From contig JAWHQI010000024.1 of the NCBI GenBank assembly GCA_033032865.1, positions 2,480,001-2,544,000 on the forward strand: DNA of 64,000 bases, in the 5' to 3' direction. Of the stretch, positions 31,630 through 43,782 are shown piece after piece; positions within the stretch are counted from its first letter, which is position 1, and each line of letters opens with the position of its first letter. Made by a program: the position numbers and the translations under genes. This stretch comes from Dactylorhiza incarnata. Lineage: Eukaryota; Streptophyta; Magnoliopsida; Asparagales; Orchidaceae. The notes under the pieces are model-generated. The model was given only the letters and a program-made list of their open reading frames with translations. It was not told where the DNA came from and searched no databases.

Positions 31630-32887
31630 GTAAGGGGATTCTTCTGTTACACCATATGTACAGCTCTTCAGATAGTCCATGCCTCCTATGCTTCTTCGTT
31701 AATATGCTTTAACACCTTTTACCATCATAATTTGCTTCTTTCTTCCAATATATAATTTTCTCATTTTAATTTCCTCTTCTTGCAGCCTTCCAAAGGCATG
31801 AACATTAAGCATGATACTCGGTAATTTTGTTTCAATAGAAATATGATTTTTTTCAGTACTTCTTTTGTTCACCTCTCCATTTTTCATTTTTTTGCATTCT
31901 TTTGGTACAGTTTTTTTGTTCGTTTTTCTTGATAATGATTCGTTCACAATGTGTCTAAATAAGCATGTTTGTCTTTCTGCAGGCATTGCAGGTAAGGTGG
32001 AGAGTGTTAGCGGAAGGAGGGGATGCATGAAGAGCATGGTAAGGTTCCTGTAAGGAGGGGATGCATGAGGAGCATGGTAAGGTTCCTGTCCATTTGACTT
32101 TTATTGAAATAATTAGGAAATAAAGTTTCAGTGCATCAAATGCAATTTAAGGTCCTGCTCTTGCTTGGTATTGAGCTTGGTAATGTACTTCTTTTGATCG
32201 CAGAAATCTATGGCCACCTCAGATCTAATCCTTTCACCATCTTCATTCTTCGGTTAGCTTCCGCCTCTCTCACACACAGTCTATTCTTTTTCCAATGTAT
32301 CCGTGAATAATACCTGCAAAATTAATCAGATATTATGAGGAAAGAGGTGAGAACAACCTCAAATTTCATATCATAGGGTTATTTAGCAATTTTTTTATGT
32401 GCTTTTCTTTTCTGTGCACAACTCCATCCAGCGCCCATCTGCTTTTCATGAAGAGCGAGAAAATTTTTGTACTCTCGGTTCTATATTTCTTAACATTTTT
32501 TACTTCAAACATTTGTGCATAAGCTTCGCACCGAAACTATTTCTAAATCAGTACATAGATATTTACTTGGCATGCACTTCTTGAACCTCTCAAATTGAGT
32601 TCTTTTCATGCTTATAATTTCCTGACAATATTTAGTTTATAAAATAAAATAGGATTTCAAGACAAATTCATCCATCTTCCACAACCAGAGGAAGGTAGGT
32701 CCCAACCTTCTTCGATGATTTTTTTCGCAGTTTTTCATTGTTCTTAATTAAGATAACTTTTGATCTACTTATATTATGAATGTCATCTTCGATTAGATCT
32801 TGGTTCAGATCTTGAACCCCTTTTCTTCTCAAAAAAGATAGAATTTCATCAAAAATATGTTCTTATGTTGCGCACTTAAGGTTGCCC

Positions 32888-33210
32888 ATGACAAATGTCC
32901 CAACCCCCGTCGAATGTCCCCTCTCCCCCCCGGCTGAATGACGTCACCCACGACTAATGTCATCGCCCAAGACCAATGTCGCCCCCAAGATAAATGTCCC
33001 CCCCCCTCACGACAAATGTCGCCCCCTATGACAAATGTTGGCCCCCAACGACAAATGTCGCCCCCCACGACAAATGTTGCCCCACACGACAAATGTCGCC
33101 CCACGATAAATGTCGCCACCCGCGACAAATGTCGCCTCCCACGACAAATGTTGCCCCCATGACAAATATCGCCCCCATGACAAATGTCGCCCTTACGATA
33201 AATGCCGCCT
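32888..33210. repeat. Hairpin minisatellite at the HelC 3' end
   Basis: About 16 units of the CACGACAAATGTCGCC type, more degenerate than the HelB array, again each with a CGACA-AA-TGTCG dyad. Open frames through it (TTNVAPHDKC repeats) are repeat shadows. Confidence 0.92.
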
Positions 33211-33243
33211 TGGATCGGGTCGGAGGCCCGTGCCTGTCACTCG

Positions 33244-33276
33244 TATACATATATATATATATACATACATATATAC

Positions 33277-33325
<49 letters not shown>

Positions 33326-33329
33326 CACA
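33244..33329. repeat. TA/TACA microsatellite between HelC and HelD
   Basis: About 85 bp of TA-rich repeat where the 3' ends of HelC (plus) and HelD (minus) face each other. Confidence 0.9.
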
Positions 33330-33438
33330 CGAGTGCCCGACACGGGGCTCCGCCCCTACGGTCAAATGCGACAGTACCCGGTCGGCGATGGTGGACTTCG
33401 CCCACCCCCGTCACGATGCTGTTGGGAGGCTTTCACCC
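33330..33438 (-). mobile_element. HelD, 3' part (split by E3)
   Basis: The minus strand ends with hairpin GGGGCGGAGCCCC, a short spacer and CACTCG before a host T. The other half lies at 47979-48299. Joined, the element is only about 430 bp and non-coding. Confidence 0.62.
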
Positions 33439-34840
33439 TGAAGTATCTGGTTGCCGACCTAAATCACCTAAAAGGGGGTGAATAGGTGGATTCTATGGTT
33501 TTTTGCGGAATTAAAAATTTTAGATAAAAACGCATAGAAATCAAAAGAGCACAGCACAACACAAGGATTTATAGTGGTTCCCCGATGTTGGGTAGTCCAC
33601 TTTCCACCTCACCTATCTAGCACGCCCGGCTAGAGTATGCTACTTCACTGATCTCGGATTATGAATAATCCTATAACTCGGAGACAACTCTCCTACAACT
33701 CGGAGTAAAACTCCTACAAACTCGGAAGAAAAATTCCTACAACTCGGAGACAACGCTCCTACAACTCGGAGTAAAACTCGTACAGTCGAAAGAAAAACTT
33801 CCTACAACTCGGAGATAACTCTCCTACAAAGATATGTAAAGGATTTTTACAAAACTTTAAGTTGAAAAACAATCTTCTTAAAATCTCCTTGAGATTTGAC
33901 TTGAGCAGATCTGAAACTGAGAGAACTTCTTCTTCCTTGAAAGAATAGAAAATCTGGATCTAGAGAGAGGAAGAAGAAATCTTTGAAAGCTTGATCTGAA
34001 ACTTAGAAGAAAAACTAGATCTGAAAGAAGCTTTATAGAATCAGAAATCAGAGATCTATTTTTCTCTTTTCTTCAAGAAGAATCGTCCAACAATTTTGTC
34101 GGCAGCAGCAAGGGCTTTGCGAGAACGAACAGAGCGCCGACAGATGGAAAGAGATGTTCTTTTCTTTTTCGATTCGGGCGATTGCGGCGATTAGAACGAT
34201 TAGGGATTTTTGTGAATAACCCTTAGGTAAATATATAGAGAGAGCGGTTCTTCTCCTAACGGCTATTTACGCGATTTAGGGAAAGCCTTCCACGTGTACT
34301 GTGCATGGCGGAAGCCCTAAACGGTGAGCCGAAACGAACTGAACCGGAAAGATGAACTCTCTGAATCGACTAAATGGAATAGCCGAAATATCTCATTAAC
34401 CGAATTCGAAAGGACCTTTAGCCGAATTCGTCGAATGCAAATAGCCGAATTCGAGAGAGACTTTAGTCGAATTCGTCTAATGTTTACTTAGGGAAATTTT
34501 CTGGCTTCTTGAAATTGTTTAGCCGAATTTTTTACTCAAACCAATTTTCCTTCTAAGTAAAATCAGCAGCATCTTCTCTTAGCTCCTCCTTTGTGTTTGA
34601 CTAAGAAGTACATCCCAATAGAGAGATTCCACATGAGTCAACATCTTGGTCTACACAATGATGATTTACATTGCATAGACATGTGTTTAACGACTCATTG
34701 AAACTTGACATTGGTTTGTACTTAGCCATTTAAAACCTGCAAACACACAACTAGACAACAACATCAAATACAATATCAATTCATCTTAGTTCAAAGGACA
34801 CTTCTTCAAATCAAAGTAATTGTGACTACAATACCCAACA
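33439..34840 (-). repeat. E3 3' LTR
   Basis: 1,402 bp, starting TGAAGTATCTGG (one base shorter than the partner) and ending CCAACA. It includes CTCGGAG/CTCCTACAA repeats at about 33660-33840 and a CGAATTCG-rich U3 block at 34370-34530. Confidence 0.93.
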
Positions 34841-34854
34841 ATCTCCCCCTATTT
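34841..34854 (-). other. E3 polypurine tract
   Basis: The minus strand reads AAATAGGGGGAGAT before the LTR start TGTTGGGT, nearly identical to the E2 tract. Additional GGGGGAGA tracts lie at about 35070 and 35133. Confidence 0.8.
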
Positions 34855-35237
34855 GAAGAAGTCAGAACCCTGTTTACTAAGGTGAATTGCACAGAGATAA
34901 ATATACGTAGAAATATATTAAATATAAGGAGAGTTAAAAACTTAGCTTTTCAACCTTCTCTCCCTTTCAACTTTCTCTTTTAACTTCAGCTTCTCTCCCA
35001 ACTTCAACTTCTCTTCCCCTTTCTGACTACTTCAGATAGGGAAGGAAAAGCATGAGAGATCAACATAGTTCTCCCCCTCAGCAACTGCATAGGTGTCCTT
35101 ATTTAGGAGTAGACTTTGAAAATATTGAATCATCTCCCCCTCAATTTCCCCCCCTTAGAATTTCAGTACCTGGACTGATTTCCTAAGCTTTTCAGCAACC
35201 TTACTATATACTTCTTGTTCTGGTCATGTACCACGAA
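34855..35237 (-). other. E3 3' untranslated region, no gene seen
   Basis: About 380 bp of purine-tract-rich sequence fused directly to the protease start, marking the internal deletion of pol. Confidence 0.6.
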
Positions 35238-35254
35238 CATCCACTGTCCAAATG
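35238..35254 (-). pseudogene. E3 protease remnant
   Basis: The minus strand encodes LDSGCS, the copia protease active site, followed by WYMT and a stop at about 35214. It is the only trace of pol in E3. Confidence 0.65.
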
Positions 35255-35319
35255 CCTGATTAGAGTTTTGGTTGGCCTTTGGACATACCTGCAATCACAA
35301 ATTAATTACCCTTAGGAAC

Positions 35320-37147
35320 TCAAAAGGATTTGGGTCCTAGGTTCCTGGTTAGATCAACACCACTCAGAGTGTTAACATTGCAAGGGGTCATTCTTACATT
35401 GTTAACCCGTGGAGTCTTATAATTTCTGGGGTTAAACCAACAATATGGCGAAGTGACCAACCTTGCCACAACACCAACAATCAAATCGATTGTATCTTCT
35501 CTTGTTCTCCTGTTTTAACTTTTGAACGGAGAGTTTAACAGGAGCAACATTCTTAGAAGTAGAAGCCTCGTGGTTGCAACACACGCATGACTCCTTCTCT
35601 TCAAGATATTTAGCAACAATAGATTGGATCTTTGGTGCTTTCTTAGCAACTGATCCATGTACAAATGAACCATGATCCTGGAGGATTACTTCTTCATAAG
35701 GTGCCTTGAAAGCAGTTGTTTCGAGGCTTCGGGGACGGCTCCATCCTTGGTTCCCCTTACTTGACTCAACATGAGTTGGTCTTGTAAAGTGACCATACAT
35801 GGACTCAAAATCATAAGTGTTTGTAGGGAACACTACCTTCTTGAATGGGGTTTGATTTTGGTCAACCTTGCCCTTACCTTTAACAGCTCTTTTCTTAGCG
35901 GCCTTACTACTTTCAGCCTCATGACCAAGGCCACTACCCTTCGCAGGAGCAGAAAATCTATCAATGATTGGAAGAATAGTTTTTGGTTTAGAGAAGCTTT
36001 CAACTATCTTTCTTTCCACCACTAACTTTTCTTCTAATTCATTTATGAATTTCTCCTTTAGATTTAATAATTCAGTGGAGTTTTTAAGTTTGTCTTTCAA
36101 GATTTGGATTTCATCTTTGAGAGGAGTTAATTTTTCAATTTCCTCCCTCAAATCGGATTCCACCGTCTTGAGAGATTCAATCTCTTTTGCTTGAGATTTG
36201 ACTACCTTGCGACATTTGTCAAATCCTTCCAAAACGGCTTTATACTGAGTCATTAATTCTGAATCATCCTCTGAAGAGTAGCCTTCATTTGCATTGGATT
36301 CAGTTTCAGATGCAGAAAGAAGAGTGTGAGAATTTACCTTCCCTTCATAAGGGGTGACGCAGTTATCTGAATCTGAAAGAGGCATAAGCCCAAAATAGGC
36401 TTCATCATTCGAGCTTGACTCGACTGAGTCGCTGTCGCTAAGAGTCTTGGTCTTATTTGCTAAGAAGTTCTTTTCTTCTTTCCTTTTTCCTTTGAAGGAT
36501 TTCTTCTTTTCCTTCTTTTTGTATGGACATTCGGTACTTAAATGTTCATGCTTACTACAACAATAACAAATAACGTCAGATGAAATATGTTTGTTCTGTT
36601 TAGACTTATACCTGTCATTGTTGGAGCTTTTCTTGTGATGATTACCATCACATCTTGATCTTCTATGATCTGATGAGGAGGATTGATCTTTCCTTTGCTT
36701 CCTTTTATTTAGCAATCTCTTGAATTTCTTGGAGAGAGATGAGAACTCTTCATCAGACATGTCTGTGCTTGATGAGCAAGCCACAGACTCATCGTCTTCA
36801 TCTGACGACTATGTCCTCACAGATGATCTAGCTTTACCTCTTCTTGCCTCTTTGGCCTTCAGTGCCACAGACTTCTCCCTTCCAGAGGTTGAGCATCCTT
36901 CTACTTCTGCTTTTCTGATGCTGAGCTTTAGTTCATGGGAAAGAAGTTTCCCAAACAATATCTGTGGCTCCATAGTAGCCAACTTTCCGAATTCTCTGAT
37001 TGCGATCGCCTTGGTATCCCATTCTTTCGTCAGGGATCTCAAGAGCTTATCATTTAGTTCGCCAACAGAAAATTCCCGGTCGTAGTTTCTTAACCCGTTG
37101 ACTATCTTGAAGAACTTTTCATAAGTGTCTGAGATGGAGTCTCTCGG
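35320..37147 (-). pseudogene. E3 gag, C-terminal part
   Basis: It continues the gag begun at 46448-46021. It first reads the UBN2 core end (YEKFFKIVNGLRNYD, LLRSLTKEWDTKA), then an in-frame TAG at 36809-36811, then a long acidic and coiled-coil region (EEIEKLTPLKDEIQILKDKL). It has a first zinc knuckle CYCCSKHEHLSTEC. A second knuckle starts CWCCGKVGHFAI and is cut by a loss of two bases near 35443. In the neighbouring frame the final Cys follows, and coding runs on (WFNPRNYKTPRVNN) to a stop at 35320. A two-knuckle gag with a long spacer is usual in Sire-like copia elements. Confidence 0.85.
37143..37147. other. E4 target-site duplication, left copy
   Basis: CTCGG before the E4 LTR; CTCAG follows the right LTR at 46021-46025. 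With one copy removed the E3 gag frame is continuous, which confirms the insertion site. Confidence 0.75.
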
Positions 37148-39423
37148 TGTAACATCCCTGGTCTGCAAATATAATATAACATGGGTCCGGCCGGGACCCC
37201 ACGACATATAATATCCACAAAGTCTAAAATGTTAGTAATTGATACAAGAAAACATGCTAATAAAACTCAGAGTAAACAGAAACGGAAGCTAATCACAACC
37301 CCAAAACAAAGGGGCCAGAATGTTCACATCAACAAGGAAAATAGTACTGAAGAGACCCGGCCTTAAGGCCTTACATGGCTTCCAAAAGAGGTACAGACAA
37401 ATAACAGGACTACATGAAAAACTCCAAAACAGAGAGGACCCTAACCAGCTCCTCAACAACCCATGGGCTCCGGCCCACTACACACCACTACGAGCTCCGC
37501 CACCTGAAACCAAGAACAAACAGGCGGTGCAATGAAGGTCAGCATGGGGCTGACCAACATAACGTAATGACCCCTCCCCCGGCCATCCTAGCGGATTCCG
37601 GGGCGAGTACATCGCTCTCCTGCAAGCACGCACGAAAACCAAAGCACCAAAACAAAGGACCGAGGGGCACACATGGGGGTCCCCATAGCATAGCAAAGCA
37701 CACGCGTCGTTGACTCCCAAGGTCACACGACCTAAACCACAGAGGCATTCTAAACTGAGTACTCATGACGAGAGGCTTGACCTTTCGCACTCAAGCGTAG
37801 AGGTAGGTAAGCTACGCTACGCATCGATTCGACGGAACACGATAGCGAGGTACGAAGTACATATCTATCTAACAGAGCGTGACATAGGAGAAGACAGTCT
37901 CCAACCGTCTGAACGAGCGCGATAGCGGGAAGAAACGGTCCGCAACTGGCCAAACGAGCGCGACATGGGGAAACACAGTCCGCCACTGTCCAAACGAGCG
38001 CGACAGGGGGAACACAGTCCGCCGCTGTCCAAACGAGCGCGACAGGGGGAAACACTATCCGCCACTGTCCAAACGAGTGCGACAGGGGGAAACACAGTCC
38101 GCCACTGTCGAAACGAGCGCGACAGGGGGAAACACAGTCCGCCACTGTCGAAACGAGCGCGACAGGGGGAAACACAGTCCGCCACTGTCGAAACGAGCGC
38201 GATAGAGAGCATAGCACCACTCCCAGTCCTAGAACGTCGTGACGGGGAAACTCACCCGCTCCGCATAATCCTCACAAACGTCATTCTACCGGGCCCACCT
38301 AAGCCCGCCTAGGAACGGGGTATTCACGAACGACACCCACGAATTCCTATGATCTCTACGGCGAATAACACAGGACATTCCCGTTTGCGTATTTTAGGCT
38401 AACCGCAATGCACATCACAACAACATCACCGATCTGGGCTGTATGCCACGGGTAGGCTTCACACAGCATGCCTAAATCCAGACTCGCGCATTGGATTACT
38501 AATGCAGTTTATGCCGGGGACAGACACAATCGACCCGGGGGTTCGCAATGAACCGAGGGAAACACACAACGCGTCCAATTGGAGGCGGGTGGCCCTCCTA
38601 AGCAAAGCAAAAGAAGAAAAACTACACCGGGGTCGCAATCCCACTCCCTGGTGAAGTCCACGCTCTCCACCGCGTAGTGGGAGAGGGACTCTACATTCAG
38701 TTCACACAAACATACGCCGGTGTCGCAATCCCACGCCCTGGCGGAGTCCCCGTCCTCAACCGAGACGGTGTGAGGGGACTCTCATTGCACGAAACATAAA
38801 CATAAGCACACAAACATACAGAACATACGGTCCTAAGACCGGGGGAAGAAATCGTTACCCTTGTAGAGCGTCGCGGAGGCATCACGGAGACGGTAGTCGC
38901 TGCCCTACTTCGGATTTAGCCTCGACTCGGCTCCACACACGGCTCTCGCAAGAGATCTCCTCTAGATCCTCGGTCAAGCGCCAAAACAGCGAGAGAAAGG
39001 GAGGAGAGGAGAGGGTCGACCTCCTCCTTCCTGGAGAAGTGCGAGCAAGAGAGGGAGAAGGGGCGTCGGCCTCCTCTTGACCGGCGAGAGAGAGAGGGAG
39101 GAGAGGAGGGTGTCGACCTCCTCCTTCCTGGAGCCGCGCGAGCAAGAGAGGGATCGGCCGACCTAGACGAGGGCGAGAGGGAGAAGGATCGGGAGAGAGG
39201 GGGAGGCGGCCTTCCTGTGCGAACGAGAGGAAGAGAGGGATCAGGTCGGGGAGATCGGGAGAGAGGGGGGTTGGCTGGGGTTTTTACTAAAACCCTAAAA
39301 TGAAATTGCTATCAGCACACCACTCGGCTATTCGCGCACCAAGCTTTCTATTGTACCCCCAAAGCTCCTAATCGCAGACCACGCCCCAAATTGGATAAAC
39401 GTCGAAATATTGGGGGCGTTACA
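37148..39423 (-). repeat. E4 3' LTR
   Basis: 2,276 bp. It contains a 40-bp minisatellite (37876-38200, eight units plus a partial). A GAGAG-rich purine block is at 38980-39270. Confidence 0.93.
37876..38200. repeat. 40-bp minisatellite in E4 3' LTR, eight units
   Basis: Units of GAGCGCGACAGGGGGAAACA-type sequence ending CCACTGTCGAAAC with a 40-bp period. The first two units are degenerate and the last three nearly identical. The other LTR has seven units. Confidence 0.94.
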
Positions 39424-39460
39424 ATTCTCTCCTCCTTAAAGAAATTTCGTCCCGAAATTT
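39424..39460 (-). other. E4 polypurine tract and pol C-terminal remnant
   Basis: The minus strand reads AAGGAGGAGAGAAT before the LTR TGTAACG. The same bases encode the pol tail FRDEISLRRREL, so tract and coding end overlap. Confidence 0.8.
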
Positions 39461-41488
39461 ATATTCGATCTTAGCAGCGAAGAATACAAAACACCAAATT
39501 ACAAAACGACCTATGGGTTATGGACCCACCACACTTCCACTGCGCTACACTGATTTACACATTCAGGTTGAGAACCAAGCGATCTTAGCTGCGGTGAGAT
39601 ACCACCATAGGAGGTCACGGATAACATTCGTACGACTTTTCAACGCCCGGGGAATTATCCTAGGTTCGAACATACAAACATCAACGAATCTTTACATACA
39701 ATAACACAAGGATACACCCGTCATATTGGTTATAACCACAAAGCCTTACGAACTCTCATTTTCGTCACTCCAGGGTCATTCCATTACGTCAAGAAGAGTC
39801 ACACTCTTCCCAAAATGAGGGACTTCGACCTCTCATAGGAGAATCAAATCACTACATTGATTCCAATTCTTTGCGAGTTCACTCACACCTCCAAACACAT
39901 CAAGACCGCAATTGTCCCGGAAGCCTTTAACTAACGGTAATCAACCTTGAACAACATCTCTATTCAACACGTAAAAACACAACACCACCACTACCATTCG
40001 CATTTCGTGTAAGCTACACAAAAATAAAAATAAAAAATTATGCCTGAGATATCACAATCTCAACAGGGCACCTTCACTTGGATTTTCTTTACACTTTCAA
40101 TCAACGCAAACAACAAGCTCAAACAATTGAACCTTTCCAGAGGTTTCACTACATAGGTCATCACGACCATATAGGCTCGCCTATACGATGATTTCAAAGA
40201 TCATGTCCTCAAACCATCAATCTCCAACTCACGACACATATTTTCGTATTATCGTGCCAATAATTCGATTTCGAACGAATTACCTTCAACCCATCGTAGG
40301 ATAGACTAGCAACGCTTCACGGGTGTTATTTACCAAGTGTCACAACTAACAATTTCCATTCACCAACATGTTAGGAAATCAAACTCATAAAGGGGTCATC
40401 ATTGCATAACCACGCAATAAGAAAACACGACTAAATTGCTAGAATCATCTTTCACGCCAAGTCCACGATTCTTGCACGAATCCAAACATTGCACGTGATA
40501 AACACGCATTTTGCTACCAACAATTTCAATTCTTGCTTATCAACTCAAAACCTTCAACGAAAGATGTCAATATTTCAGCACGACTCTTCCATAGGTAGAG
40601 CAATAGACTTAACATGCTCGCATTCATCACGATTTATTATGACCAATCCAACTCATACATAAGCAAATCATCAAACTGATACGGGCCTTAACCCATGCTA
40701 GCAAATTATGAGTAGCACTTACATGTTGCACTCTTTCTAGTGCCACCATATACACATTTCACGAGTGACAATGCTCACACAATCCAAAGTCATTAACTAC
40801 TACCCGAATTTTGTGTAACTCACACACAAAAGAGAGAACCTTATCCGAGATATTTCAATCTCGATGAGGCGTTTACTTGGGTTCAAACATGTACGAACCT
40901 CCGTACGAATCCTACCAAGCAAAACTACAAACTCCACTGTTTGTGAACCTACTCATGATTCGAACTAAGTTGGACACGCGTCCAAAGATCAGGTTTCCAA
41001 ACTAACAATCTCTAAACTCACGACAAATCAATATTATAGTATCGTTAACAACTCAACTTTGAAGGAGTCACTTTCAATCTATCTTGTGGTAGACTAAAAA
41101 CTCTTCACGAGCGTGCTAATTATCAAGTAACACATATAGCAATTTTCATCATCAATACGTTGCGAGGTCCAACTCATATGCAGTCACAGTTACATCGTTA
41201 CGCAACAATCAGATTTCAACTCATCCACTAAAAACACCATTCATTTTAATGCTTCACGAGCACCATGTACAAAAGCTACCATATCATTAAAAATGGGCTT
41301 GACTCTCAAAGTCATACAAGAGAAAGATAAACCCCCAACGAAAGTCCAAAATAAAGAGGGTATACGCTTGACACATATAACAAAACATTGCACATAAGTG
41401 TGACTACACGCGCACACAAAACTCCAACGCATGATACCTTTCACAAAAGGAGGGGACAAAAGATGTCATCACCACTACTTCTTCCGGA
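39461..41488. other. E4 non-coding interior with an old tandem duplication
   Basis: About 2 kb without a recognisable frame, where pol would be expected. Segments about 40005-40430 and 40800-41220 are diverged copies of each other, offset by about 800 bp. Confidence 0.6.
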
Positions 41489-42373
41489 CTAAGCTCGTCC
41501 CCCACGCGCAACGTGACCTTGACGGACACAAAGAAAGCAGACAATAGGTGACTTTTGCCTCTTCCATGATTCTCTTGAACTCTCATCTTTGGATTCTTCA
41601 AAGGCATGTGCTCTTTTCGATTCAACAACCAACAATCTATTTCTTTCAAACTCCTCTTCCGACTCACTCTGCCCTAAGCGAAAGACAAGCTCCAAGTTGC
41701 GGGCAGCTTGAATCAAAATGGGGAAACTGATAGACGTTGCTGCGCGCAATCTGATCTTCCACTCCTCGCGCAAGCCTTTAAGAAAATATCGCGCTTTGTC
41801 CTCATCAGTCCCCAGGACATGCTCAGCATAATGGCTCAATCGCAAAAACTCTTGGAGATAAGTCTCCACAGACATCTCCTTTTGCCTCAACATCAGAAAA
41901 TCTTCTCACAGTATAAGGCGGGTAGTCGTCGGAACGAAATGTTCCCAGAACGCCGACGCAAACTCTTCCACAGGGATTTGGGACCAAGGGCGTCGAGCAA
42001 AACGTACACGACACTCCTCTTGCCACCATCTCTTAGCCTCCCCAAAAAGTGCAAAGGAGATCAGAGTGACCCTCAGCTCCGACGGGACTCTTAAGGCCAA
42101 AATGAGATCTTTAATCCATTCCAACCAATCTTGAGCATAAGCGGGCGACTCGACACCGTTGAACAAAGGTGGATAGCAACTCAAGAAGTAAGTCACCCAA
42201 TCACGAGTCTCGTATGTTGCTTCTCCAATAACAGACATAGGCGCAGAAGCCAAAGGGATGGGTGTCCCACCAGCAGTCGCACCGGCACACTGATCTTCCA
42301 TCACTCCTATTTTAGCTTCACTAGCTGTGGTTGTCTCCTGCAAGGGAGTGAGACCAACCTCTTCACCAATCAC
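41489..42373 (-). pseudogene. E4 gag
   Basis: A gypsy gag core: FLSCYPPLFNGVESPAYAQ, EWIKDLILALRVP, GEAKRWWQEE, FWEHFVPTT. An in-frame TGA at 41906-41908 then interrupts the sequence RLIL/EDFLMLRQKEMSVETYLQEF, after which the frame continues with ARYFLKGLREEWKIRL. A zinc knuckle follows (CFLCVRQGHVARGG) in which the last Cys is replaced by Gly. The stop fits CGA to TGA decay. Without read-through, only the N-terminal 155 residues could be made from the ATG at 42373. Confidence 0.85.
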
Positions 42374-43767
42374 CTAGTAGAAAGACGGAGAACTCAGCAA
42401 CACATGCGACATTATATAATACAAACAACTAATCAGCACGCAAAGAACACTCAGGTCCTTAGTCACAACATCCAATGCATGGCTTCTACAATGGTCTTAG
42501 GATAAGACTTTACAAGTGACACCTTAGCGACAACAGGGTTCAACACGCCCTGCTAAAACGATGCCAAAAGTAGTCACTACGCACGCAATCCATCATACGG
42601 AATATACAGCAGCGTAAGATCATCAAGTTGAATATTAGACATGAGTCAAACCTAGTGCTCTCATGGCACTCACAATATAGTGTATACAAAACCCTGCAAA
42701 CACACCTGGGCATTTACTTGTCCGGACAACCATACCAGACTCTCGGGGACCCAAGTCATAGGGTTTACAAACTCAAGGCCAAACTATGGCTCCCAAATAC
42801 AAGCATAGTGCACACAAAGCACCCAAACTAAAATTAGCAGTGCACACCTCCCAATTTCACTGAACCTCTTACCGGTCCGAACTCTCAAATCAAACTCACG
42901 GCCTATCTCATATTTCTGCACAAAAGAATAGATTTCATATTTAACTAAAAGAGAGCGACAGAGGGGAGCATCCCGCAACTGTCCAAAAAGAGCGTCACTG
43001 GAATCCATCCATCCTTTCAATACACTTCCTTGCTCATGAATCAAAATTCATCACCGCCATTAACATAGCGTGTCACTACTTAATCATCAATCTTAAGTGT
43101 AAATTTATGCGCTCGCTTGCAGACATCGAGGTCACACCATCAAGCGTAGGGTAACACAAATGATTGGATGCCTCTTTCAATACATCACACTTAACTTCAC
43201 ACGGCATAAATGTAATCCAACGATTCCAAATAACAGGTCGCCAAAGGTTTGACGTCATCTATAGTTATCTAATACCGCATCAGGTGAATCACTACAACAA
43301 ATCTCAACTTAAAGACCATGACTTTTCATTCCACTAGTCATGTTCACATAAGGGTAGCCACAAAGACTCACAACACTTATCAGAATACTACGGTGGTCAA
43401 CACCTAAGTTATGGAAACACCCAAATCGTAGCGGTGATTCTCCTGATATTCGTATTCCTTTACAGGTAACTGCTCATTCCATTTTCCAATAGCGCAATCC
43501 TTGGAGAAATGAAGGCCAAAAGCACTTCAGCCAGTCATTATTAATGCTTACACATGTGAGACACATGATCTAGCAGTTATAAATAGGGGAAATCACTAAG
43601 CAAGGGGCACTTAAATTCCCAAAAGTGCACGAAAACCACGATTTTGGTCATTCCTAAGTGGACATTCTGCTTAAATTTAGTCATTTAGGCTCTTGCACTG
43701 TAAGTGCTCACCACCCTTTAAAAAGGGTTCGTCCCGAAACCTAAAGACTAGCGGATCACGAAACCTA
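42374..43767 (-). other. E4 5' leader, no gene seen
   Basis: About 1.4 kb between primer site and gag with only short frames. Confidence 0.55.
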
Positions 43768-43782
43768 AAGTCCGATACCAAT
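43768..43782 (-). other. E4 primer-binding site
   Basis: The minus strand reads ATTGGTATCGGACTTTAGG just after the LTR end. TGGTATC matches the initiator tRNA-Met complement; the following bases differ. Confidence 0.65.

Larger units (their letters stand above)
29038..33243 (+). mobile_element. HelC: 4.2-kb Helitron-like element with exon-like segments
   Basis: It starts TCTATACTATATTAAAAAG after a host A, an excellent match to plant Helitron 5' ends, and is followed by a TTAGCCATTGATTAAAGC segment typical of them. It ends with a hairpin array (32888-33210), CGGGTCGGAGGCCCG, and CACTCG before a host T. No Rep or helicase frame is visible. The interior has several short open stretches bounded by good splice signals, for example donor GTGAGTTC at 29503, acceptor TGCTTGCAG near 29664, the 31481-31629 segment, and acceptor TTCTTGCAG near 31786. 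This looks like a captured gene fragment with introns, which Helitrons are known to carry. I cannot name the source gene. Confidence 0.72.

Noticed and set aside
37876..38200. 40-bp array as a possible coding repeat (frames rich in ERDRGKHSPPLSKRAR)
   Set aside because: It lies in an LTR, is duplicated in the partner LTR with different unit number, and has no conserved start or stop.
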